From assembly GCA_012934845.2 (NCBI GenBank), contig WNNJ02002980.1, forward strand, positions 45,459 to 109,458: DNA of 64,000 nt. Reading direction: 5' to 3'. Shown one piece after another: positions 43,561-55,496 of this stretch (positions are counted from its first letter, which is position 1; each line of letters opens with the position of its first letter). The notes below the pieces were generated by a model, which was not told the DNA's origin, made no database searches, and worked only from the letters and a program-made list of their open reading frames with translations. This stretch comes from Pomphorhynchus laevis (Eukaryota > Acanthocephala > Palaeacanthocephala > Echinorhynchida > Pomphorhynchidae). The translations under genes were made by a program, and so were the position numbers.

Positions 43561-44079
43561 ATTTTGGCGATTTTCTTCAAAATCGTTTTTCTGGAATTGT
43601 TCTTCTAAAATTGATTTTTGAAATCGTTTGTCTGAAATCCTTCTTTGTAATCAGTTAATCAATACTTATAGCTTTGCTGTTAGTAGTTAGTAATCAAGAA
43701 TTTTAAACTATAAATCAATAATTTATAGTAATGTTATTCTTACAGATCATTATTGACCTGGAGACTGAATATTCGATAAATAAAATATTCGATATATTTA
43801 TGATATACGTTTATTTATACAGAACAAATTTATACAGGTAGTCTTATTCTTAATAAAGCTAATATTGATGATAAAAAAGGTATATATTTAGATATGAATA
43901 TTTCATTAGAGGAAATACGTTATTAGTACTATTATTTAGTACGATTTATAGATTTAAACATTAAATTTACTCTTGAAAAATGTAAATAATCTTGAAAAAT
44001 GTAAACATTTAATCAAAATAAGATTGCATCATCGTCTGATCAAAAGTATACTTGGAGAACATTTAATTATATTCTTGCT
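43561..44079. other. No gene; contains a P-B coding shred
   Basis: At 43846-43915 the plus strand reads NKANIDDKKGIYLDMN, the same block as P-B at 34396-34450. The rest is AT-rich. Confidence 0.55.
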
Positions 44080-45278
44080 TGCTCTCCCAGGAAACGGGAA
44101 AGCTACCATCGTAGTCCACTTCTTAAGAAATCGCATATTGACTATTCGCTTCTATCTTCATACCTTCTGATTTCTCATCTTCCGACCTTATCTAAACTCC
44201 TTGAGCGTCTTGTGTTATATCAAGTAAATCTATACTTTGTTTCCACAAATTTATACCACCTTTTTAAACTGCCTTATGTTCTAATCACTCGATATATTGC
44301 TTGTCAAAATTTTTTAGTGATCTGCTTTAAGCTCGTGATATCAAACTATGTAGTGTCGTAATCTACCTTGAAAAGTCTTCTGCGTTCAACAATGTCGATC
44401 ATTCTATTCTAATCTCTCGGCTTCGTCAAACTATGATTTTTCAGTTCCTACTGTAGCCTGGTTCACATCGTATCCCTCAAAACTCTCTTTCTGTGTTCAT
44501 TCAAACTCTTCTTTATTTCTCTTATTCCATCTCGCATGGCATTCCGCAAGGATCCGTTTTTTGTAATATCCTTTTCTCCATTCTTTTCGGCGACTTTTCT
44601 GCTATAACTCGTAACTGTAAATTTCATCTGATGCAGTATGCTGATGATATCCTCCTTTACTCTCACGCGCATCACCTCTTGTCTTTTAAAAAGATTTTTA
44701 CGTGTCAAATGCGTGCCGGCACACGATTACATGACCACAACAACAAAAAACTAAATCATGTTTCGAGGAGGTGGTTACATAGGCGGTATTTGAATGCAAT
44801 AAAGGAGGGAGCGGGCGGACGTCGAGTTTGAGCTGATTCCATGCGAGTGGGGGGGCGACGAGGAGGGATCGGAGACCGTAGTAGTTAGAGTAATTGGGAA
44901 CGTAGAGTAAGAGGGAATTCTGTATCCACGATCTCGCTACGTCTGCCACAAATTGTCTTATGTCTATATCCAACTATCGTTCCTCCCTTCGTCTAGCTCC
45001 TGGAAAGTTCAAAACCATGTGGATTATCCCTCATCACTTCGACATAACACCCCCTATTTTATTTGTTAGTTTATCATTCTCCAAATCGTTCGAAATCTGA
45101 TTTTCTTAAGTTTTCATTTCGACAATTTCGTTTCCTTCAAACATTTGTTCATGACAAAGTTCCCTATTATTTTTTATTTCTTCGTAATCTTCCCACATTC
45201 GTGGGCTGATCGACTTTCGCTTTTGGATCGTTTTTATAGTCTTTTCTGTTTCTCATAATCGACTATTGCCTCAGCCTA
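44080..45278 (+). pseudogene. LINE family L-C RT fragment, interrupted by another L-C
   Basis: RT shreds in several frames: HLPTLSKLLERLVLYQVNLY near 44185, a motif A region near 44350, HGIPQGSVFCNILFSILFGD near 44535 (motif B) and MQYADDILLYSHAHHL near 44630 (YADD intact). At about 44683 the frame stops and an inverted L-C 3' end occupies 44683-44930. L-C sequence then resumes (CHKLSYVYIQLSFLPSSSS; FLSFHFDNFVSFKHLFMTKF) to AATCGACTATTGCCTCAGCC at 45278, where a CR1-like LINE is inserted. This copy was the oldest of the three layers. Confidence 0.82.
44683..44930 (-). mobile_element. L-C 3' end inserted in inverse orientation into L-C
   Basis: On the minus strand YVPNYSNYYGLRSLLVAPPL and AWNQLKLDVR match the L-C C-terminus (compare VPNYSNNYGLRSFLVAASLA at about 51355). 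The tail hairpin follows (GTCATGTAATCGTGTGCC GG). Only about 250 bases were copied before truncation. Confidence 0.82.
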
Positions 45279-47305
45279 GGCATGTGGGTTGCCGTAAGCA
45301 GGCGCCTTGGTTTGATTATGAATTGCGATCTGCTTGGAAAAATCGTAACTCAGTGTTTAAAGATTTTAAGAATGGTCAATGTGCATATGATGATTACAAG
45401 CACTCAAGAAATTTGTTTAATACTTTGAAAAAGCAAAAACGATTTGCGTTTAAGAAATCTCTAGCAAAGCGATGCTTGTATGATGTGAGATCACTTTTCA
45501 GGTATGTGCCCGGTCGTAGAGCACCTAAATCTTCGATTGTTCAGCATTTTGACGACGTTACTGCTGATGTACTCTCGGAGCGTTTTTCTGCGCACTATGT
45601 AGCCGCGGTAGAGCATGAAAATATTCCCCAAGTAGAACAGCAAGACACACTTGTGTCATTTGCTTCACCTGTCACCTGTCTTGATTTTGACATTTCCAAA
45701 ATGATCTCGCCTGGGGACGTTTATAAAGAATTATGTCGCCTAAAATCATCCAACTCCAAAGGTCCCGACTTGCTTCCTTCTGTTTCTCTACGTAGCTTGG
45801 CTAGCTCGATATTTGGTCCGTCGTGTGACTTATTTAGACAGTATTCTTGATGGTGCTCTTCCGAATGTCTGGAAGCACTCTGTAATCCAAACGATTTTCA
45901 AAGGAGGTGCTTGCTTATCGATTAATAATTATATGTCAATCAGTATAACTTGTGCATGCTGTCGAATTTTGGAAAGGCTTATGCATGCTTTTATGGTTGA
46001 TTTCTTCAGTAGGAATAATGTATTAGCTCATGAGCAGCACGGGTTCAGAAAGGGTCACTACTGTTTCCAATTTGCTCTTTGCTCACTGTTCCTGGTCAGA
46101 AAACAAGGCGAATTCTGCAGATACCGACATCATATTTTTCGATTTTTCAAAAGCGTTTGATCGAGTTGATCATGACCTGTTTCTTATGAAACTGACAAAC
46201 ACAGGACTTCCTATTGCTCTTGTTAATTGGATCAGGGCCTTTCTGCATCAACGAAGCTTCAGAGTGCATGTTGATAATACACTATCGTCGGTTAGGCCTT
46301 TTCACATTGGTGTTCCTCAGTGATCCGTTTTAGGTCCACAGTTATTCAGTATATATGTAAATGTTTTACCTGCAACCATTTGTTCGTCAGCGCTATTGTA
46401 TGCTGATGACTTAAAGATTTGGAGGGGTGTTTACTCGAGTAATGATATTAGCATTTTACAGAGAGATATGGATAGGGTCGAGTTATGTGCGGCGAGTAAC
46501 AAGCTTGTGATGAATGTCACCAAATGCAAACACATGCGTGTTCTGGGTAGAGTTGTAAAGTCCCCGTCAGCAGTTCAATACACTTATTGTGGTCGTGAAA
46601 TAGTTGTAAGCCATAAGGATTTGGGAGTGTTGATTGACCACAACCTGAGAACTGACCCACATACTGCTCTTGCATGTGCCAATGCTAATAAAATGGTTAG
46701 GGTCATTAGGCGCACATTTTTAGCTCTTGATCCGGTTGCTCTTCGGCCTCAAATTTTGGCTCACGTTCTGAGCCGGTTGTTGTATGCCGCCCCTTGTGTT
46801 TACCCATGCACAGTTGGGGAACACTTGATCTCTGAGAGAGTGCTTCGTCGTGTAACAAAGTTGGCGCCGATCTTGGTGCAAATGCCCTATGAGTGTGGTT
46901 TGCAATGTCTTCGGCTTGAGACCGTTTCTTGAGCCTGTCAGTATATCGACATGAATATGGTGTGACGAGTTCTTCATTCTTCAAATCATCCTTTTCGGAT
47001 GTGTTTAAAACTGCGACAGTCATCATTACTTCGAGGACACAGTTTGACTTTGAGCTGGAATTTAGTGAAAAAGTCCCGGTGTATACAATTTCAACGAAGA
47101 GTAGTTGGACTTTGGAACAAACTGAATGGAGAAACTGTTTGTAGCAGTGGTGCCTCAGCATTCAAGTCCGGATTACGGATGGATCTTGCTATTCGCAAGG
47201 AAGTGTTCCCCTATAGATGTGAACAGTTTTTATGATTTTGTGATTTTTATTTCTTGTGAACCGGTTATTTAAGCCCCTGCTTGTAAGCCGTTGAAACAAT
47301 AATAA
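45279..47305 (+). pseudogene. CR1/L2-like LINE, 5' truncated, broken RT
   Basis: Starts in the endonuclease-RT linker (APWFDYELRSAWKNRNSVFK, frame 45266-45850, with YKELCRLKSSNSKGPDLLPS). RT pieces: SISITCACCRILERLMHAFM near 45935, LAHEQHGFRKGHYCFQFALC near 46025, IIFFDFSKAFDRVDHDLFLM near 46130, HIGVPQ then a stop at 46321-46323, and LYADDLKIWRGVYSSND near 46396 (YADD intact). The frame 46396-46932 includes KDLGVLIDHNLRTDPHTALA, the thumb. The C-terminus FSEKVPVYTISTKSSWTLEQ lies near 47060-47130. The element ends with an AATAATAATAATTATTATT tail at 47300. It was inserted into an L-C copy. Related to 35900-38560. Few breaks compared with the neighbouring copies. Confidence 0.87.
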
Positions 47306-47315
47306 TAATTATTAT

Positions 47316-47815
47316 TTAAAAAAAAATTTTCTTTGATAAACGATTTACATGTGTATAAGTTACTAAGTTATAAAAAATTCAAAGGTCGACAGATAAAATC
47401 TTGAAGGCATTCTCTCTCTTCTGCGTTGGTGGGTGCGAGGTGGTGACTGACCTGAGGGTTGCCGCGGGAGCTTCTGGGGGCTCGACGACAGGCTGATGAG
47501 GATCTGGCGACTGCGAACGCCAGTCGACGTTTTATGTTGATCATACTTTCAGCGTAGCTGACTGTGCTTCGAGCGGACTTCGCTTTTGCGATTTTCTTTA
47601 TCAGCGTGCTGTCTTGATTTCCAAGTCCGCCAGAAGAAGAAAATATGACTGGTACGAACGAGCTGTGTTCCACTGTGGTGATTCTTTCTCCGTATTTGGA
47701 CATTTTCCTGTTTTCGTTGAACTCGAACGAAGAGTCAGGGTTGCGGTTGATGAACGATTGAGCAAAGATTGAGAAGACGCTGCCATCGATAAATGTCCGC
47801 TCGTACCGTCGACCC
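47316..47815 (-). pseudogene. R2-like LINE, copy C, 3' fragment (endonuclease end)
   Basis: On the minus strand RYERTFIDGSVFSIFAQSFI and then MSKYGERITTVEHSSFVPVI, FSSSGGLGNQDSTLIKKIA and NIKRRLAFAVARSSSACRRA match the C-terminal 130 residues of copies A and B (…SKYEERITDVERSVFIPIIF…; …KRKIAFILCKSASNCIRGPR). The FFDV box of the endonuclease reads FIDG here. No RT is left. The fragment abuts the 5' end of the L-C element that follows. Confidence 0.87.
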
Positions 47816-47865
47816 CCGTCGACGGTAAGTGTAGAACGTACCGTGTCGAACCCCCGTCGTTTCTA

Positions 47866-48663
47866 ATGTCCTTTCTCCACCCACCGACCCTGCCACCATA
47901 TACACTTCCCATTCCATGTCATCTTCACTCCCCGACACCCCACGTCCCGTCCTTCCCGTCTCGTTTCTCAATAACTTGCATCCATCAATCAAAATCACAT
48001 CCACCAACCTCCACTATCCTTCCACTCATAACCTTTCCTCACATCGCTTGCCACCCTCTTTATTATCATTATCCTCTGTCTCCCGTCGTCAAACCAAATC
48101 CCTCCAAATCATCAACTGACAGCTCTTCTATCGTGATCTCACTGACTCACGTCAGTCATCCTCCTTTACGGAAGCGCTTTGCTTCTCGCGATCGTTGCGT
48201 CATTGTTACTAATATCACGCCTTCTAACTCCTTATCTCCACAAGCACGTCTGGACCACGATGTTTCCGCCTTCAGATCCATCCTCTCGTCTATTGTTCCT
48301 ACGGATAAACCATCATTTTTCAAGGACATTTCTCCTGTCGCATTCATCCGTCTAAACAAATCTTCTCAATCTAATCCTTCCCAGCCCCCTATCCTAAAAA
48401 TTGTTTTCAAGCATCGCTCTCACGCGTCTTCTGTCCTCTCTCAACGATTCAAACTCATGTCATCTTCAACCACTCAAATTTTCCCCGATTGCGCCTCTTC
48501 TGAAATCGCTCAAATCTCTTCAGCCCGCATCGAAAAACGCCGTCGCGAGGAAAACGGCGAAACATCACTCGCCATCCGAAACATAGACGGAAATTTTCAA
48601 GTTGTCCACACCCGTCCAAAAATTCGATGGCGCTCCATCTCTCCTATGTGTCTTCTCCACTAG
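47866..48663 (+). CDS. L-C ORF1 protein
   Basis: The open part is 265 codons; the true start is likely upstream, because copy 2 begins MRGRKKTPTTDTNCAQLL with a Cys cluster (CDSSKSKEDFLCGFC) that this copy lacks in frame. The N-terminal 80 codons here are Pro/Ser/His-rich. A folded domain follows: RCVIVTNITPSNSLSPQARL near residue 105, PVAFIRLNKSSQSNPSQPPI near 160, LKIVFKHRSHASSVLSQRFK near 180 and SSEIAQISSARIEKRRREEN near 210, ending FQVVHTRPKIRW. This resembles the RNA-binding ORF1 of CR1-like LINEs, which coats the transcript. It overlaps ORF2 by 37 bases. No stop inside. Confidence 0.75.
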   Translation: MSFLHPPTLPPYTLPIPCHLHSPTPHVPSFPSRFSITCIHQSKSHPPTSTILPLITFPHIACHPLYYHYPLSPVVKPNPSKSSTDSSSIVISLTHVSHPPLRKRFASRDRCVIVTNITPSNSLSPQARLDHDVSAFRSILSSIVPTDKPSFFKDISPVAFIRLNKSSQSNPSQPPILKIVFKHRSHASSVLSQRFKLMSSSTTQIFPDCASSEIAQISSARIEKRRREENGETSLAIRNIDGNFQVVHTRPKIRWRSISPMCLLH

Positions 48664-51504
48664 ACTCTTTCGCCACAGCACACGGTTTCCGCCTCGGTCT
48701 CCTCAACACTAGATCTATTCTCAATAAATCCGATCTTATTCTCAACCTATTCACCAAGCAATCCATCGATCTCTTCTGGCTCACCGAATCCTGGCACTCA
48801 GATTCCGACGACCTTTTCATTCGCCGTCTGCTCTCTGCCGGTTGCTCCCTAGTCGAATCGGCCCGCCCCCTCAGCTCATGGCTTTCTAAATCCTCTAATC
48901 ATAATGGCATCGTCGCATTCGCGCGTCACCCAGCGTCTCTTCGCAAAATCAATCCCCCTTTCAGTCCTTGCTCTTTTGAATTGCTCACTTGTCGTTATTC
49001 TAACCCGATCACTCTAGATCTCGCCATTGTATACAGTCCTGGTTCATCAGCTCCTACAGACTTATTTTTTACCGAACTTGCTGTCCTCATTTCTCATTGT
49101 TCTTTGTCCTCAATCCCTTCACTCGTTCTAGGCGACTTCAATATCCGCCTAGACCGCCCCTCTTCCACAGATTCCATCCGCTTCATCAACATTCTATCCA
49201 ACTACAATTACAAACTAATCTCCACTGCCCCACACATATACTTGGTGGGGCACTCGACATCATCGCTGTCCCCGATCATTTTGCTGCCTACACCTCACTG
49301 TCCATCTCTGATCCTGGTCTATCCGATTACTTTCTTATCACCCTTGATCTCGCTCGCAACCACACCCCTCCTAACACACCTACAATCCTACGTCGCCCTC
49401 GGAGAAATCTTGACCTCTCCCTTCTCCGCTCTGCCTTACTCAAATCGTCTCTATAATTACCCACAATAACATATTCGTCGCCTCGCGATCTCGCCTTTCT
49501 TTTCGACTCTGAACTCACATCCACTCTCGATATTCTCTTGACCTTCAAGTCTCACCCACACCGTCGCTTGCACCGTGCCCCATGGTTTGACATCCAATGC
49601 CTACTCTCAAAGCGTCGACTCCGCCATGCTTTTCGAGTCTATCACCGCTCTCTCAGACGCGATTTCCGCTCGATCACTCCGTCTTTCCGTGATTCCTATC
49701 TTGCTCTTCGCCGGTCTCATCTCCACCTACTACGTACCAAATGCAACTCCTTCTGGCAGCATAAAATCATCACTTCATTCAACTCTAAGACTCTCTGGCA
49801 TACTTTTAACTCAATCCTGGCTCGTTCCTCTACGCCGTGCAACATCAATGCTAATGATTATTCGTCATTTCTCCAGACTAAAGTATCCACGCTGCTCTCT
49901 CACACCCCGGTCTCCATCCTATCCCACTCTGCCCAGTCTACTCTCATCCTTCCGGAACTCTTTCATCTTCTCCCTGTATCACCTACAGAAGTATCATCTG
50001 TCCTCATGTCTTTGCCCAACAAAACCTCACTTGCCGATCCCCTGCCTACCCACATATTAAAATCTATATGCTCATCGATATCCCCATTTCTCACAACCTT
50101 GTTTAACTCGTCCATCCGCAGTCGTATCTTCCCTTCACACTGGAAATCCGCAATCGTTTGTCCCCTCATTAAGAAACAATCGCTCGACCCCTCCCTTCCT
50201 CCTAGCTATCGCCCTATTTCACTACTCCCTACTCTTTCAAAGCTCTTAGAACGCCTCATCTTAATACAAATCAACGCTTATCTCTCCTCATCCAATCCGC
50301 TTTCCGCTCTAATCACTCGACAGAAATCGCATGCATAAAAGTGTAAAACGACTTACTCATTTCTCGAGACAAGGCTCTATATAGTGTTCTCATATCCCTC
50401 GACCTCTCCTCCGCATTCGACATTGTCGACCACTCCGTCCTCCTTTCTCGCCTTCGTTATGATTACGGCTTTTCTTCCTCCTCCGTAGCATGGTTCGCCT
50501 CATATCTATCCGACCGTTCCTTTCGCGTCTGTTCTAATTCATCATCCTCCCCTCCCATCCCAAGTTTTTGCGGGGTCCCGCAAGTTTCGGTCCTAGGTCC
50601 CCTGCTTTTCTCTCTTTTGCTTGGCGATCTCTCTCCATTTATCAAACCTTACTCCTTTAACGTCATGCAATACGCCGATGGCATTCTAATCTATGCTCAT
50701 GGACCCGCATATCGCATACACGATATCGGCATTTCTGCCTCCAACTGTCTTTCTTCTATCTACAAACGTCTCTCCAATCTCCATCTCGTTCTAAACCCCG
50801 AAAAGTCCAAAATAATGTGGATCCTTCCCCGTAAACCAAGCATATCTCCTCCCATTGTATCTTTTGCCTCATCGATCATCCCTATAGTCCACAATCTCAC
50901 TTTCTTAGGCTTCCATTTCGATGATCACCTTTCCCTTAAACCCTTCGTCCGTGACAAGGTCCGCTCGTCTAACTTAATTCTCCGTGACATCCGCCGTATC
51001 CGCCCTCTTATCGACTTCCGTTCTTGTATGTCTCTTCTTTCATCGCTTCTTTTCCCTAAAATCGATTACTGCCTTAGCCTTTTCGCCAATTCTCCAAAAT
51101 CCATCATCCTACCCCTACAACGAATAATCAACACCGCCGTTCGAGTGCTCTTTCGTCTCCGTCGCTTCGACCACACATCCACATATTTTGCCCAACTCTC
51201 CAGGCCCACCATCCACATCCGCATCAAACTCCGCCTTCTTCTCGTTACTTTTCGTCTCATCGCTGTCGGCTCCACATCGTTCATCAACCTTCATTTCTTA
51301 GACGATACTCGCCCCACCTCGCTATCGCTTCGTTCCTGTCATACCCTCTTACTCCACGTTCCTAATTACTCCAACAACTACGGTCTCCGATCCTTCCTCG
51401 TCGCCGCCTCACTCGCCTGGAATCAACTCCCTCTCGACGTCCGCCGCGCTCCCTTCTTTATCACATTCAAACACCTCCTCCGTTCACACTTTATCGACAC
51501 CTGA
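48627..51504 (+). pseudogene. L-C ORF2 (APE endonuclease and RT), broken
   Basis: ORF2 starts MALHLSYVSSPLDSFATAHG at 48627. Endonuclease boxes: LGLLNTRSILNKSDLILNLF near 48690, FWLTESWHSDSDD near 48777, SLVLGDFNIRLDRPS near 49122 and LSDYFLITLDLAR near 49323, where copy 2 has LSDHFLITL, so the catalytic His is Tyr. RT: YRPISLLPTLSKLLERLILI near 50210, YSVLISLDLSSAFDIVDHSV near 50385, the motif B region near 50575, and VMQYADGILIYAHG near 50664, where YADD reads YADG. The C-terminal frame 50617-51504 is intact to FKHLLRSHFIDT. Shifts or stops occur near 49240, 49455, 50320 and 50600. Confidence 0.88.
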
Positions 51505-51527
51505 TTCACAGTCTTGATTTGTTGAGG

Positions 51528-51559
51528 TCATGTAAGCGTGCGCTGGCACGCTTACATGA
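51528..51559 (+). promoter_or_regulatory. L-C 3' tail hairpin, copy 1
   Basis: TCATGTAAGCGTGC and GCACGCTTACATGA pair perfectly over 14 bases round the loop GCTG. Similar but imperfect hairpins end every other L-C 3' copy here (10350, 44700, 51898-51929). Probably the structure the L-C reverse transcriptase recognises to start copying. Confidence 0.7.
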
Positions 51560-51921
51560 TCAAGTTTGATTGAATGTTCACTTATGTGAGCATACAAGGC
51601 TCTATATAAGAGCTAAATGGTGAACGAATATAGGAGTAAATATGATGGAAAATATGGTCGAGGCAGCGAAGACTATGAACCAGCAGATTAAGCTATGATT
51701 TTGTATTATGTTGAAATATTAATTATAAGACACAAGAGGACAGTAGCAGCAGAGTTTATGATACATTGGAAAGGTGTGATTTATAAGGTAGACTTGTAAG
51801 TGGATGCTTCATTATTTGCAATTTAAAAAATATTTATTATTATTAAATAATAATAATAATTGTATGCTCACATAAGTGAACATTCAATCAAACTTGATCA
51901 TGTAAGCGTGCCAGCGCACGC
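51536..51921. repeat. 62-bp inverted repeat formed by two L-C tails
   Basis: Bases 51536-51597 are the exact reverse complement of 51860-51921. Both are the 3' end of L-C, so two copies lie tail to tail with about 260 unrelated bases between. Copy 2's tail continues as TTATTATTATTATTTAATAA. Confidence 0.92.
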
Positions 51922-54900
51922 ATACATGACCACAACAAAACAAAAATGTAAATCATGTGTCGAGAAGGTGTGAATGGAGGAGATGTTTGAATGTGATAAA
52001 GGAGGGAGCGCGGCAAACGTCGAGAGGGAGTTGATTCCAAGCAATGAAAGAAGATACATACAAGAACGGAAGTCGATAAGGGGGGGGATATGGCGGATGT
52101 CATGAAGAATTAAGTTAGACGAACGGACCTTGTCACGGACGAAGGGTTTAAGGGAAAGGTGATCATCGAAATGGAAGCCTAAGAAAGTAAGATTGTGTAC
52201 TATGGGGATGATCGATGAGGCAAAATATACAGTGGGAGGAGATATGTTTGGTTTACGGGAGAGGATCCACATTATTTTAGAATTGTCGAGGTTTAGAACG
52301 AGATGGAGATTAGAGAGAAGTTCGTAGATAAAAAGAAAATTGGTGGCAGAAATGCCGATATCGTGTATGCGATGTGCGGGTGCATGAGCATAGATGTGGA
52401 TGTCATCGGCGTATTGCATTACGTTAAAGGAATAAGGTTTGATAAACGGAGAGAGATCGCCCAGCAGAAGAGAGAAAAGCAGGGGACCTAGGACTGAACC
52501 TGGTGGGACCCCGCAAAAACTAGGGATGGGAGGGGAGGATTATGAATTAGAACAGACGCGAAAGGAAAAGTCGGATAGATATGAGGCAAACCATGCTACG
52601 GGAAAGGAAGAAAAGCCGTAATCATAACGAAGGCGAGAAAGGAGGACGGAGTGGTCGACAATGTCGAAGGCGGAGGAGAGGTCCAGGGAGATGAGAACAC
52701 TATATAGAGCCTTGTCTCGAGAAATGAGTAAGTCGTTGTAAACTTTCATGCAGGCGATTTCTGTGGATGATTATAGCGAAAAGCGGATTGGATAGGAGGG
52801 TACAGATTGGATGAGCAGAGACAAGCGTTGATCTGTATTAAGATGAGGTGTTCTAAGAGCTTAGAAATAGTAGGGAGTAGTGAAATGGGGTGATAGCTAA
52901 AGGAAGGGAGGGGTCGAGCGATTGTTTCTTAAAGAGGGGACGAACGATTGCGGATTTCCAGTGTGAAGGGAAGATACGACTGCGGATGGACGAGTTAAAC
53001 AAGGTTGTGAGAAATGGGGATATAGATGAGCATATAGATTTTAATATGTGAGTAGGTAGGAGATTTGCAGGTGAGGTTTTGTTGGGCAAAGACATGAGGA
53101 CAGATGATACTTCGGTATGTGAGACAGGCGGAAGATGAAAGAGTTACGGAAGGATGAGAGTAGACTGGGCAGAGTGGGATAGGATGGAGACCGGGGTGTG
53201 AGAGAGCAGCGTGGATACTTTAGTCTGGAGAAATGACGAATAATCATTGGCATTGATGTTGCACGGCGAAGAGGAGCGAGCAAGGATTGAGTTAAAAGTA
53301 TGCCAGAGAGTCTTAGAGTTGAATGAAGTGATGATTTTATGCTGCCAGAAGGAGTTGCATTTGTTACATAGTAGGTTGAGATGAGAGTGGCGAAGAGCAT
53401 GATAGGAATTACGGAAATACGGAGTGATCGAGCGGAAATCACGTCTGAGAGAGCGGTGATAGACTCGAAAAGCATGAAGGAGTCATCGCTTTGAGAGTAT
53501 GCATTGGATGTCAAACCATGGGGCACGGTGCAAGCGACGGTGTGGGTGAGACTTGAAGGTCAAGAGAATATCGAGAGTGGATGTGAGTTCAGAGTCGAAA
53601 AAAAAGCCGAGATCGCGAGGCGATGAATATGTTATTGTGGGTAATGATAGAGACGATTTGAGTAAGGCAGATTGGAGAAGGGAGAGGTCAAGATTTCTCC
53701 AAGGGCGACGTAGGATTGTAGGCGTGTGAAGAGGGATGTGGTTGCGAGTGAGATCAAGTGTGATAAGAAAGTGATCGGATAGACCATGATCAGAGATGGA
53801 CAGTGAGGTGTAGGCAGCAAAATGATCGGGGACAGCAATGATGTCGAGTGCCCCGCAAAGGATATGTGTGGGGGCAGTGGAGATGGATTTGTAGTTATAT
53901 TTGGATAGAATGTTGATGAACTGGATGGACTCGGTGGAGGAGGAACGGTCGTGGCGGATGTAGAAGTCGCCACGAACGATTGAAGGGATGGAGGACAAAG
54001 AACAGTGGGACAGAAAGTTAGCGAGTTTGGTAAAAATAAGGAGGTAGGAGCAGATGAACTAGGACGGTATACAATGGCGAGATCTAGAGTAATCGGGTTA
54101 GAAGAACGACAAGTGAGCAGTTCAAAATGTCAAGGACTGAAAGGGGAAGTGATTTTGCGAATACATGCGGAGTGACGGGCGAATGCGACAATGTCGCCAT
54201 GATTAGAGAATTTAGAACTGGATGAACTGAGTGTGCGAGCGGATTCGACTAGTGAGCAACCGGCAGAGAGCAAATGGCGGATGGAGATGTCGTTAGATTT
54301 GGAGTGCCAGGATTCGGTGAGTCAGAAGAGATCGATGGATTGCTTTGTGAATAGGTTGAGGATGATATCGGATTTATTGAGAATAGATCTAGTATTGAGG
54401 TGGCCGAGGCGGAAACCGTGTGTGTTAGTGATTTGGTCTAGTGGAGAAGACATATAGGGGAGATTGAGCGCTATCGAATTTTTGGGCGGGTGTGGACAAC
54501 ATGAAAATTTTTTGTCAATGTTTCGGATGGAGGGATATGTCTCGCCGTTTTCTTCTCGACGGCGTTTTTCGATGCGGGCAGATGAGAGTTGAGCGATTTC
54601 GGAGGATGTGTGGTCGGGGAAAATGCGAGTGGCTGAAGAGGACATGAGTTTGAATCGTTGGGAGAGGACATAAGACGCGTGAGAGCAATGCTTGAAAACA
54701 ATTTTTAGGAGAAGTATCTAGGAAGGATTAGATTGAGAAAATTTGTTTAGGTAGATGTGTGCGACTGGAGAGATGTTGTTGAAAAAGGATGGGTTATCTG
54801 CAGGAACAAGATACGAGAGGATGGATCTGAATGCGGACACATCGTAGTCGAGACGTGCTTGTGGAGATAAAGAGGTGGAAGGAGTGATATTAGCGACGAT

Positions 54901-55496
54901 GACGAAACGATCGCGTAAAGGAAAGCGTTTATGTAAAGAAGGACGAGTAACGTGAGTTGGTTAGATCACGATTGGAGAGCTGGGAGTTGAGGATATCAAG
55001 GGAGTAGGTTTAACAGCGGAAGGCAAAGAGGATTTGGATAATAGAGAGGGTGGTGAGTGATGTGATGAAAGTTATGAGTGGAAGGATTGTTGAGGTTGGT
55101 GGATGTGATTTTGATTGAGGGATGTAGGTTATTGAGAAACGAACGAGACAGAAGGAAAGATACGGCGGTGTTGGGAAGTGAAGACATGGGATTAGAAGTG
55201 CATGTGGTGACAGGATCAGTGGGTTGACAAAGGATATAAAAAACGATTGGGGTGGTTTGACTGGACACGTTGAAGGTTGATATGTTATTATGAGAGAGGT
55301 CGCGTATGAGTTTATTGGCACAAAATCCGCATAGGAAGTCTTCTTTAGACTTACTGCTGTCGCATTCGATTGTAGTCCAGATGCTTTAGTCGTGTGGCGA
55401 GCACTGTACTAGTAGTTGAGCACAGTTTGTGTCGGTCGTAGGTGTCTTCTTACGTCCTCTCATCAACGTCCTTGTGTGTTTAAACTGTTAAATTTG
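51860..55496 (-). mobile_element. LINE family L-C, copy 2, near full length
   Basis: Mirror-oriented relative of copy 1, reaching further 5': ORF1 start at 55463 and about 30 bases of leader before a 16-bp minisatellite. All domains are readable. Ends with an AATAATAAT tail and the tail hairpin at 51898-51929. Confidence 0.87.
51945..55463 (-). pseudogene. L-C copy 2 ORF1 and ORF2, broken
   Basis: ORF1 begins MRGRKKTPTTDTNCAQLL at 55463 with a stop soon after (CSPHDstop), then a zinc-like cluster CDSSKSKEDFLCGFC near 55350. ORF2 pieces: FRLGHLNTRSILNKSDIILN (54322-54645 frame), IVRGDFYIRHDRSSSTES near 53980 (GDFNI reads GDFYI), HGLSDHFLITLDLTRNHIPL near 53780, FKSHPHRRLHRAPWFDIQCI near 53540, FNSSIRSRIFPSHWKSAIVR near 52980, YSVLISLDLSSAFDIVDHSV (52540-52749 frame) and MQYADDIHIYAHAPAHRIHD from 52419 (YADD intact). 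C-terminal shreds run to about 51945. Roughly ten breaks. Confidence 0.85.

Larger units (their letters stand above)
47816..51597 (+). mobile_element. LINE family L-C, copy 1, near full length
   Basis: Contains ORF1, an ORF1/ORF2 overlap, APE endonuclease, RT, a C-terminal region and a 3' tail with a perfect 14-bp hairpin (51528-51559). Coding bases are notably C- and T-rich on the sense strand, unlike the AT-rich surroundings. The 3' end, GTGAGCATACAA, is shared exactly with copy 2. Domain order and RT style place it in the CR1/L2 group. Confidence 0.87.

Noticed and set aside
51536-51921. 62-bp inverted repeat considered as terminal repeats of a ~390-bp MITE
   Set aside because: Both arms are the 3' end of L-C copies whose coding regions extend outward on each side, so two tail-to-tail LINEs explain it fully.
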